Assembly (NCBI GenBank): GCA_003648085.1
Contig: QMOC01000174.1
Coordinates: 1-6,040 of the forward strand
Reading direction: 5' to 3'
Origin: Chloroflexota bacterium
GTDB taxonomy: Bacteria > Chloroflexota > Anaerolineae > B4-G1
Length of the DNA: 6,040 nt
Shown: positions 1-4,417 of the stretch, piece after piece
How the letters are laid out: each line of letters begins with the position of its first letter
Numbering within the stretch: position 1 is the stretch's first letter
The notes under the pieces: generated by a model
Seen by the model: only the letters and a program-made list of their open reading frames with translations
Databases searched by the model: none
Told to the model about the DNA's origin: nothing
Made by a program: the position numbers and the translations under genes

Positions 1-2
1 AC

Positions 3-575
3 GCCCGGCAGGTGCCGAGTTCGTGGCAGCGGGCGATGGCGCTAGCCGGACTGGCCTCGCACCTGCCGGAGGGGTTGCTGGTGGAGGCGCTGGTGGCGGC
101 GAGGGAGATACAAGACGGATACGCCTGCGCCCGTGCGCTGGCGGGGCTAGCCCCGCACTTGCCGGAGGGGTTGCGGGAGCAGGCGCTGAAGGAGGCGCTG
201 GCGGCGGCGCGGAAGATTGAGGATGCGGACAACCGCTCCAAGGCACTAGCCGCGCTGGCCCCTCATCTATCTAAGGGGGAGCGGGAGCAGGCGCTGCGGG
301 AGGCGCTGGCGGCGGCGCGGAAGATTGAGAATGCGAATGCCCGCGCCTGGGTGTTGGCCGCGCTGGCCCCCCGCCTGGCCGGGTGGGCGCGGAAGGTCCC
401 TCAGGATGCCTACGAAGCCTGGAAAACCACCCTTCCCGCCCTCGCCGCCCGCACCCGCAAGGACCTCCTCTCCGACCTCCGCGCTCTCTCCCCCCTCATC
501 GCCGCCCTGGGCGGCCCGGAGGCCATCGCCGGGGCCTTCCGCGCGGTGCAGGACGTGGGACGGTGGTGGCCGTGA
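3..575 (+). CDS. HEAT-like helical repeat protein, C-terminal part (5' end outside window)
   Basis: The reading frame is open from the window edge to TGA at 573-575, so only the C-terminal ~190 residues are present. A GTG at 12 is in frame but falls inside a repeat and is not a credible start. The protein has three to four alpha-helical repeats of 36 residues with the core ALAGLAPHLPEG then EALAAARKIE. The first visible copy is four residues shorter. The repeats recur at DNA level: 30 identical bases at 192-221 and 300-329, exactly 108 bp apart. A different tail follows (AYEAWKTTLPALAARTRKDL, then ALSPLIAALGG) and ends AVQDVGRWWP. From family knowledge, such Ala/Leu-rich repeats are superstructure-forming sensor or scaffold regions of large NACHT/STAND- or protease-linked conflict proteins. 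The N-terminal effector and NTPase domains are not visible, so the function is unknown. Degraded copies of this same 3' end occur at 1358-1393 and 3436-3486. Confidence 0.75.
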   Translation, partial: ARQVPSSWQRAMALAGLASHLPEGLLVEALVAAREIQDGYACARALAGLAPHLPEGLREQALKEALAAARKIEDADNRSKALAALAPHLSKGEREQALREALAAARKIENANARAWVLAALAPRLAGWARKVPQDAYEAWKTTLPALAARTRKDLLSDLRALSPLIAALGGPEAIAGAFRAVQDVGRWWP

Positions 576-582
576 GAGGCCA

Positions 583-696
583 GGCCGTCCACGAATGGGG
601 CAGGGATAGCCGTCCTCGAATAGGACTCGAATACACGAATCGGGCCGCGGACCGTGCGTCGCTCATTCGTGTATTCGTGGGGAATTCGTGGACGGC
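583..696. repeat. Long imperfect inverted repeat of the CACGAAT family, copy A
   Basis: This repeat begins 8 bp after the HEAT gene stop. The outer arms GCCGTCCACGAAT (584-596) and ATTCGTGGACGGC (684-696) are perfect 13-bp reverse complements. The inner arms CGAATACACGAAT (628-640) and ATTCGTGTATTCG (665-677) are another perfect 13-bp pair. Together they could form a two-stem cruciform or RNA hairpin. The right arm block (665-696) is identical over 32 bp to 1323-1354, on the other side of the GxxExxY gene. The rest of 576-765 shows no gene. A promoter was not recognisable. Confidence 0.85.
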
Positions 697-752
697 AAGC
701 CGTGACGAATTCGAAAGCGGCAGCCGTACGAGACTCGAAGACAGCCTACATC

Positions 753-760
753 GGGAGGTG
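753..760 (+). promoter_or_regulatory. Strong Shine-Dalgarno for the GxxExxY gene
   Basis: GGGAGGTG lies 5 bp before the ATG at 766. This fixes the start of the GxxExxY gene. Confidence 0.75.
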
Positions 761-765
761 TCAGA

Positions 766-1263
766 ATGTCGAAATTGGTAACGGACGCGACGGGCAACGA
801 CCTGACCTACCGCATCATCGGGGCAGCGATGGCCGTCCACAACTTTATCGGGCCAGGGTACAAGGAGGAGGTGTACGAACGGGCACTGGCGGCCGAACTG
901 CGTGACCGGGGAATTGGCGTCGAGCGTCAATTTCGCGTCGAGGTGGTGTACGATGGTGCACCGGTAGGGCTCTTCTATCTCGACCTGTTCGTCGAGCGCA
1001 CAGTCGTCGTGGAGGTCAAGGCATTCGCCCACCAACTCACCAACGACGAGCGGGCGCAGGTCATCAACTATCTCAAAGCCACCCAAGCCCCCGTCGCCCT
1101 CGTTTTCAACTTCGGGAGACGGCGGTTGGACTGGATACGGGTTTTTCCGGGCCGTGACGGCCCCATTATGCGCGTAGGGCGGGACGACGTACGCAAGTCA
1201 GGGCGACGGAACACCACACCGCCGGAGTACATCCCTCTATCCAAACGGGCCGCCCCCGAATAG
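766..1263 (+). CDS. GxxExxY family protein (PD-(D/E)xK nuclease-like)
   Basis: This is a complete 165-residue ORF from ATG with a strong Shine-Dalgarno to TAG at 1261-1263. The family signature G-x-x-E-x-x-Y is at residues 31-37 (GYKEEVY), inside the typical N-terminal helix (IIGAAMAVHNFIGPGYKEEV). A nuclease-like core follows: an Asp in FYLDLFVE (about residue 73) and the E-V-K of VVVEVKA (residues 83-85), matching the PD-(D/E)xK pattern. The conserved helix with LTNDERAQVINYLKA and the strand VALVFNFG also fit. The family is usually about 120-130 residues, so the last ~35 residues (after RVFPGRDG) look like an extra tail. The cellular role of GxxExxY proteins is not established, and nuclease activity here is inferred from the fold. 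The gene lies alone between two copies of a long inverted repeat, which suggests a mobile cassette. Confidence 0.9.
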   Translation: MSKLVTDATGNDLTYRIIGAAMAVHNFIGPGYKEEVYERALAAELRDRGIGVERQFRVEVVYDGAPVGLFYLDLFVERTVVVEVKAFAHQLTNDERAQVINYLKATQAPVALVFNFGRRRLDWIRVFPGRDGPIMRVGRDDVRKSGRRNTTPPEYIPLSKRAAPE

Positions 1264-1264
1264 A

Positions 1265-1354
1265 GCCGTCCCCAAATGAGACACGAATGCGCGAATCAGG
1301 GACCGCAGACCGCGTGGCGCCCATTCGTGTATTCGTGGGGAATTCGTGGACGGC
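1265..1354. repeat. Inverted repeat of the CACGAAT family, copy B
   Basis: This copy starts 2 bp after the GxxExxY stop. The right block 1323-1354 (ATTCGTGTATTCGTGGGG plus the following 14 bases) is identical to 665-696. The left side (GCCGTCC at 1265-1271, ACACGAATGCGCGAAT at 1281-1296) is a mutated version of the opposite arm, so the hairpin is less perfect than in copy A. It may also serve as a 3' hairpin for the GxxExxY transcript, though no U-tract follows. Confidence 0.8.
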
Positions 1355-1357
1355 CCT

Positions 1358-1393
1358 CGCGCCATCCAGGACATGGGCCGTTGGTGGCCGTAG
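1358..1393 (+). pseudogene. Remnant of HEAT-repeat gene 3' end (AIQDMGRWWP-stop)
   Basis: Positions 1361-1393 read AIQDMGRWWP then TAG. This matches the end of the gene at 3-575 (AVQDVGRWWP then TGA). Only about 10 codons survive, directly after the right arm of inverted repeat B, so the rest of that gene copy has been lost. As in the other copies, a GCCGTCCACGAAT-type repeat follows the stop immediately. The match is short, but the Asp-x-Gly-Arg-Trp-Trp-Pro-stop string and its shared downstream repeat make chance unlikely. Confidence 0.7.
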
Positions 1394-1432
1394 GCCGTCC
1401 ACGAATGAAGCACGAATACACGAATCACGAAT
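1393..1432. repeat. CACGAAT repeat cluster, copy C
   Basis: GGCCGTCCACGAATG overlaps the stop of the HEAT-tail remnant. Four CACGAAT heptamers follow, at 1400, 1411, 1419 and 1426. Only the left-arm orientation is present, with no ATTCGTG partner nearby, so this is a half copy of the inverted repeat. Confidence 0.8.
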
Positions 1433-1462
1433 TACGCAACACGCAGCACGGAGACCCGACAG

Positions 1463-1755
1463 ATGCTCCCCAATCCCCTCGTTCCCTACCTCAACCGCTA
1501 CACCACGCCTCCCCCGGCCACGAGGCGGCCTTTGACGGGTTCATCACCCAGGTACCGCCGCCCTCGGGGGAGCCGCTGCGTCTGGAGACACGCACGGAGC
1601 GGTTCGTCTGTGCCTGCCTACGGCGTGAGCGCCCACCCTCCATCATCCTCACTGGCAACGCCGGCGACGGCAAGACCTACCTCTGCCGCCGGATCGTCAA
1701 GGAGTTCACCGGCGAGCCCGTCACCGACCGGGCCGATCGGCTGGACTGGCCCATC
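1463..1755 (+). pseudogene. P-loop ATPase, copy 1: frameshifted and truncated
   Basis: The start is ATG at 1463 with GGAG at 1450-1453. The protein begins MLPNPLVPYLNRYTTPPP, after which the reading must shift to continue with GHEAAFDGFITQ. A five-C run at 1511-1515 is one base short of what would keep the frame. The Walker A motif GNAGDGKTY (codons from 1654) follows the strand SIILT, as in P-loop NTPases. The homology ends at 1755, where abiE sequence begins, so Walker B and all later domains are missing. The best identification is a P-loop ATPase of an accessory or defence locus; I cannot name the family. The long reading frame that continues past 1755 is out of phase with abiEi and not meaningful. 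Confidence 0.75.
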
Positions 1756-1770
1756 GAATTGATGTATAAT
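1742..1770 (+). promoter_or_regulatory. Sigma70-type promoter of the abiE operon
   Basis: TATAAT at 1765-1770 is a perfect -10. TGGACT at 1742-1747 (4 of 6 matches to TTGACA) lies exactly 17 bp upstream. Transcription would start near 1777, leaving a leader of about 12 bases with the Shine-Dalgarno AGAAAGG at 1778-1784. The -35 lies in the duplicated ATPase segment, and the -10 lies 10 bases past the breakpoint at 1755. Confidence 0.7.
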
Positions 1771-1807
1771 AGTCGCCAGAAAGGTGACTATGGTGACAAA
1801 AATCGCC
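1771..1807. promoter_or_regulatory. Candidate AbiEi operator (clustered inverted half-sites)
   Basis: AGTCGCC (1771-1777) and GGTGACT (1783-1789) form an imperfect inverted repeat directly after the -10. A second GGTGAC (1792-1797) faces ATCGCC (1802-1807). Four related half-sites thus lie over the transcription start, Shine-Dalgarno and first codons. AbiEi proteins are known to repress their own operon by binding inverted repeats at the promoter. Assignment of these sites is inference. Confidence 0.45.
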
Positions 1808-2608
1808 AAGACCCTGGGCAGCAAAGGGGCCCGGCTCCTGGCTGCCCTGAGTGTAGCCGGAAAGACCGTCTTCACCGTCGAGGAGGCACGCCGACTGCTG
1901 GGCGACGACCGCATCCGGGTGCGCCAGCTCCTCTACCGCCTGGAGAAACGGGGCTGGGTGCAACGCCTGGAACGGGGCAAGTATCTCATCCTGCCCCTGG
2001 CAGCAGGCCTGGAAGGCATCTACACCGAGCACGAGTTCATCATCGCCGGCAAGCTGGTCTCTCCCTACGCTATCGCCTACGGCACCGCTCTGCGCTACTA
2101 CGGCTACAGCGACCGCCTGAGCCGCATCGTCTACGTGGCCACCACCCGGCGCAAACGGCCCCTCACCATCCACGGCTTGACCTACCGCTTCGTCACTGTC
2201 TCCCCGGCCCGCTTCTTCGGCATCACCCAGGTGCCGCTGGAGGGAAAGCGCATCCACATCACCGACCGGGAGAAGACCATCGTGGACTGCCTGACCCATC
2301 CCGGATACGCCGGAGGCGTCATCGAGGCAGCCAAGGGACTCTGGTTCGGTGCGGCCGAGGTGGACCTGGAACGGCTGGTGGACTACGCCGATCGCAACGG
2401 CAGCAAGGCGGCGATGCAGCGGCTGGGCTTCTGGCTAGAGCGGCTGGGGCTGGGCAACGAGGCGCTGCTGGCGCGGGTGGAAGCGGGGTGCAGCCGCAGC
2501 TATGCCCGGCTGGAGGTTCCCGGCCCAGCCACTGGCCCCCGTGACCGACGCTGGCGCGTCATCATCAACATCGCCGAGGATACCCTGCTGGAGTGGAGAG
2601 AACACTGA
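1790..2608 (+). CDS. abiEi: AbiEi-family antitoxin / transcriptional autorepressor
   Basis: This 272-residue protein is the antitoxin of the AbiE (type IV) toxin-antitoxin system. I chose ATG at 1790 because AGAAAGG ends 5 bp before it; a GTG at 1784 lies within that Shine-Dalgarno. The N-terminal ~70 residues form a winged-helix domain (TVFTVEEARRLLG, then VRQLLYRLEKRGWVQRLERG, a recognition helix and basic wing) ending in KYLILP. The central AbiEi_1-type region carries the characteristic TEHEFIIAGKLVSPYAIAYG and ALRYYGYSD. The conserved LTHPGYAGG and ITDREKTIVDCL also fit. The family binds promoter DNA to repress the operon and neutralises AbiEii without stable complex formation. Its stop overlaps the abiEii start by one base (TGATG). 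Length and motifs look intact. Confidence 0.93.
   Translation: MVTKIAKTLGSKGARLLAALSVAGKTVFTVEEARRLLGDDRIRVRQLLYRLEKRGWVQRLERGKYLILPLAAGLEGIYTEHEFIIAGKLVSPYAIAYGTALRYYGYSDRLSRIVYVATTRRKRPLTIHGLTYRFVTVSPARFFGITQVPLEGKRIHITDREKTIVDCLTHPGYAGGVIEAAKGLWFGAAEVDLERLVDYADRNGSKAAMQRLGFWLERLGLGNEALLARVEAGCSRSYARLEVPGPATGPRDRRWRVIINIAEDTLLEWREH
2595..2600 (+). promoter_or_regulatory. Shine-Dalgarno of abiEii inside the abiEi end
   Basis: GGAGAG lies 7 bp before the ATG at 2608 and supports that start over the in-frame GTG at 2593. The overlapping TGATG indicates translational coupling. Confidence 0.6.
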
Positions 2609-3408
2609 TGCTGACCCGTGACGATCTGGCCCGCGTTGCCCGCCGACACAGCCTGGGGCTGGGCCGCACCGAGCACGAATACGTTATCCTCTGCCTCCTG
2701 GACGGGCTGGCGCAGGCCTCGCTCCTGGCCCAGAGCCTGGTCTTCAAGGGCGGCACGGCCTTGCGCCAGGTTTATTTCCCCGACTGGCGGCACTCCGAGG
2801 ACCTTGATTTCAGTGCTCTACCCGGCTTGGGCAGCGAGCGCCTGGCCGATGCGGTCGCCGAATGGTTCGCCGTCGTGCAGCGGAAGTGGGGCATCACCAT
2901 CTCGATCCGACGGCTGCACCGCGCCGACGGCGCGGCCCGGCTGCGGGCCCAGTTCGTGGGGCCACTGGCTTTCCCCAACCTGCTGCTGATGGACTTCACC
3001 CTCGACGAGCCGGTGATCCTGCCTCCCGTCCGTCGGCCGGTGGTGACCACCCTGTTCGACGCGCCTCGCCCCGTCGTCCAGACCTATGCTCTGGAGGAAC
3101 TGCTGGCTGAAAAGTTGCGCAGCATCCTGCAGCGGGCCAAGTCCCGCGACTATTACGACGTGTGGCGGCTCCTGGCGGAGAAAGCCACGTTCTTCGACCG
3201 ATCTTTGGCACGAGAGGTGCTGCTGACCAAGTGCCGGCACAAGGGCCTCACCTTCTCCGGCCCCGACGACTTTCTGATCCCCGCGCGCCTGGCCGAGGCC
3301 CAGACCTACTGGGAACGGGACCTGCGGGAGCAGGTGGCCGACCTGCCCGAGTTTTCGGTAATGGTCGCATCCTTGAGACGCCTGCTCGGCGACTTCCTGG
3401 CCCGTTGA
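2608..3408 (+). CDS. abiEii: AbiEii-family nucleotidyltransferase toxin
   Basis: This 266-residue toxin partner of abiEi belongs to the minimal nucleotidyltransferase (DNA polymerase beta-like) superfamily. Visible motifs in order: FKGGTALR (GGT at residues 48-50), RHSEDLDF (residues 61-68, catalytic Asp65 and Asp67), LLMDFTLDEP (third acidic strand, Asp129), and the family's C-terminal motif LEELLAEKLRSIL then RDYYDVWRL (residues 162-188, with the conserved Lys and Arg-Asp-x-x-Asp). All key residues are present, so the protein should be active. Family knowledge: AbiEii binds GTP and causes reversible growth arrest that blocks phage, and the related MenT toxins add nucleotides to tRNA acceptor ends. 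Whether this protein targets tRNA is inference. ATG at 2608 is used because of GGAGAG upstream and the one-base overlap with abiEi. No convincing terminator follows. Confidence 0.93.
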   Translation: MLTRDDLARVARRHSLGLGRTEHEYVILCLLDGLAQASLLAQSLVFKGGTALRQVYFPDWRHSEDLDFSALPGLGSERLADAVAEWFAVVQRKWGITISIRRLHRADGAARLRAQFVGPLAFPNLLLMDFTLDEPVILPPVRRPVVTTLFDAPRPVVQTYALEELLAEKLRSILQRAKSRDYYDVWRLLAEKATFFDRSLAREVLLTKCRHKGLTFSGPDDFLIPARLAEAQTYWERDLREQVADLPEFSVMVASLRRLLGDFLAR

Positions 3409-3435
3409 AGGGCCTCTGGCTCCTGACCATTTTCG

Positions 3436-3486
3436 CCCGCGCTCGCCGGGACCTTCTGCGCCATCCGGGACGTGGGGAGGTGGTGA
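3436..3486 (+). pseudogene. Second remnant of HEAT-repeat gene 3' end
   Basis: The frame 3436-3486 reads PALAGTFCAIRDVGRW then TGA. It aligns without gaps to the end of the gene at 3-575 (EAIAGAFRAVQDVGRWWP): A-x-AG-x-F-x-A-x-x-DVGRW is shared. The final Pro and one Trp are lost to the TGA. Upstream, the similarity fades within about 25 bases of the abiEii stop. A CACGAAT cluster follows, as in the other two copies. Confidence 0.7.
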
Positions 3487-3851
3487 TCGTGATGGGAGCC
3501 CTCCACGAATGGGGCACGAATCACGAATTACCCAGTACGCAGTACGGAGGTCCAGTAGATGACTCCCAATCCCCTCGTTCCCTACCTCAACCGCTACACC
3601 ACGCCTCCCCCGGCCACGAGGCGGCCTTTGACGAGTTCATCACCCAGGCCCCGCCACCTTCGGAGGAGGTGCTGCGGTTGGAGACCCGCACAGAGCAGTT
3701 CGTCCGCGCCTGCCTCCGGCGCGAGCGCCCGCCTTCCATCATCCTCACCGGCAACGCCGGCGATGGTAAGACCTACCTCTGCCGCCGCATCGTCGAGGCG
3801 TTCACCGGCAAGCCGGTCACCGACTGGGCCGACCGGCTGGATTGGCCCATC
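3460..3851. repeat. Direct repeat, copy 2 (HEAT tail + CACGAAT + ATPase 5' end)
   Basis: This is the partner of 1361-1755. The ATG-to-breakpoint parts are gap-free over 293 bp, with the two ATGs 2096 bp apart. Copy 2 continues into further ATPase sequence, whereas copy 1 is replaced by abiE after the breakpoint. Confidence 0.85.
3499..3528. repeat. CACGAAT repeat cluster, copy D
   Basis: CCCTCCACGAATGGGG is followed by CACGAAT at 3515 and 3522 (the first is at 3504). It has the same order and position relative to the HEAT tail and ATPase start as copy C, but lacks one ACACGAAT unit. Confidence 0.8.
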
Positions 3852-4080
3852 CAACGGGACAACTTCACCCTGCGGGTGGTCAAGAACCTCTCGGAGGTGG
3901 AGGAAGAACGGGCGGCTAACCTGCTGTACGAACTGGCCCTGGATCAACTGGAGGCGCGGCCTTGCTTCGCCTTCCTCATCGCCGCCAACGAGGGCCGCTT
4001 GCGGGTCGTTCTGCAGCGGGAGCGGTTGAACGAACTGTACGCCGAGGTGGACCGCCAACTGCGCGGGGGGCCGGACCTGA
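3559..4080 (+). pseudogene. P-loop ATPase, copy 2: frameshifted, 3' end replaced by transposase
   Basis: The start is ATG at 3559 with GGAGG at 3546-3550. It begins MTPNPLVPYLNRYTTPPP and then needs the same one-base correction at the five-C run 3607-3611 to continue as GHEAAFDEFITQ. Walker A GNAGDGKTY is encoded from 3750. Beyond the end of copy 1 it adds a region with VEEERAANLLYELALDQLEA and then a hydrophobic strand FAFLIAANEGRL, which resembles a Walker B / sensor-1 strand ending in a polar Asn. The ATPase sequence stops near QLRGGPDLT (about 4080) and joins a REP-type transposase in the same frame. Both the frameshift and the lost C-terminus argue against function. The family is unidentified; P-loop ATPases of this type occur in DNA-modification-dependent defence loci, but I cannot assign this one. 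Confidence 0.75.
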
Positions 4081-4082
4081 CC

Positions 4083-4417
4083 AACAGACATCACCGCCGT
4101 TCCATTCGTCTGCGCGGGTGGGATTACACCCGGCCCGGGGCCTATTTCGTCACCATCGTCACCCATCGGCGCGAGGTGTTGTTTGGGGAGGTGGTGGATG
4201 GGGAGATGGTGTTGTCGGAATGGGGGCGGATTGCGGAGGAGGAATGGCGGCGCACGGCGGTGGTGCGTCCATATGTGCGATTGGACGCATTCGTGGTGAT
4301 GCCGAATCATATTCACGGTATTATTTGGATCGTGGGGGATGATGCGGTAGGGGCGCAGGTAGGGGCACGAGTAGGGGCGCAGCGCCGTGTTACCCGTCGT
4401 AGGGGTGTGCCCCTAAC
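4083..4417 (+). pseudogene. REP-associated tyrosine transposase (RAYT, Y1/HUH), C-terminally truncated
   Basis: The frame runs on from the ATPase pseudogene and reads NRHHRRSIRLRGWDYTRPG, AYFVTIVTHRREVLFGEVVDG, EEEWRRTAVVRPYVRLDAF and VVMPNHIHGIIWI. This is the classic N-terminal half of TnpA_REP proteins. The HUH metal-binding pair is His-Ile-His (codons 4308-4310 and 4314-4316). No start codon is evident at the junction, so the original ATG is lost. The normal continuation with the catalytic tyrosine helix (typically Y-x-x-x-I in the last third) is absent: the sequence passes into GTAGGGGC repeats and is then cut by a minus-strand transposase. RAYT enzymes mobilise REP palindromes through single-stranded intermediates. 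This copy should be inactive. Confidence 0.88.
4347..4417. repeat. REP-like GTAGGGGC repeats and palindrome in the RAYT end
   Basis: Three tandem 12-mers are present: GTAGGGGCGCAG (4347-4358), GTAGGGGCACGA (4359-4370) and GTAGGGGCGCAG (4371-4382). After CGCCGTGTTACCCGTC comes the hairpin TAGGGG-TGTG-CCCCTA (4400-4415). In the RAYT frame these read VGAQVGARVGAQ. Such palindromic GGGGC repeats are plausible substrates of the adjacent RAYT family. Confidence 0.7.

Larger units (their letters stand above)
1361..1755. repeat. Direct repeat, copy 1 (HEAT tail + CACGAAT + ATPase 5' end)
   Basis: About 395 bp corresponds to 3460-3851. Within the coding part (1463-1755 versus 3559-3851) the two copies align without any gap over 293 bp and differ at 10 of 80 residues in the P-loop segment. 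In the intergenic part they differ by small indels. Similarity stops abruptly after TGGCCCATC at 1755 and 3851. The copies bracket the abiE operon. Confidence 0.85.

Noticed and set aside
496..1086. 196-codon minus-strand open frame across the HEAT tail, repeat and GxxExxY gene
   Set aside because: It spans an inverted repeat and two unrelated plus-strand genes with no domain of its own.
1784..1789. GTG as the start of abiEi
   Set aside because: It overlaps the Shine-Dalgarno AGAAAGGTGA; ATG at 1790 has proper spacing.
1276..2544. 422-codon plus-strand open frame
   Set aside because: It starts in the inverted repeat, uses the ATPase copy 1 frame in the middle, then runs out of phase through abiEi giving Pro/Arg/Gly-rich nonsense. 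Only the ATPase part is real.
2818..3240. Minus-strand open frames across abiEii
   Set aside because: No recognisable motifs; they mirror a well-conserved plus-strand gene.
3409..3433. Possible intrinsic terminator after abiEii (AGGGCC TCT GGCTCCT, then TTTT)
   Set aside because: The stem is only six pairs with a bulge, and the T-tract is four bases and six bases away. Too weak to call.
4347..4417. Possible CRISPR-like array
   Set aside because: The units are 12 bp and contiguous, without spacers, and carry a palindrome; REP-like repeats explain them better.
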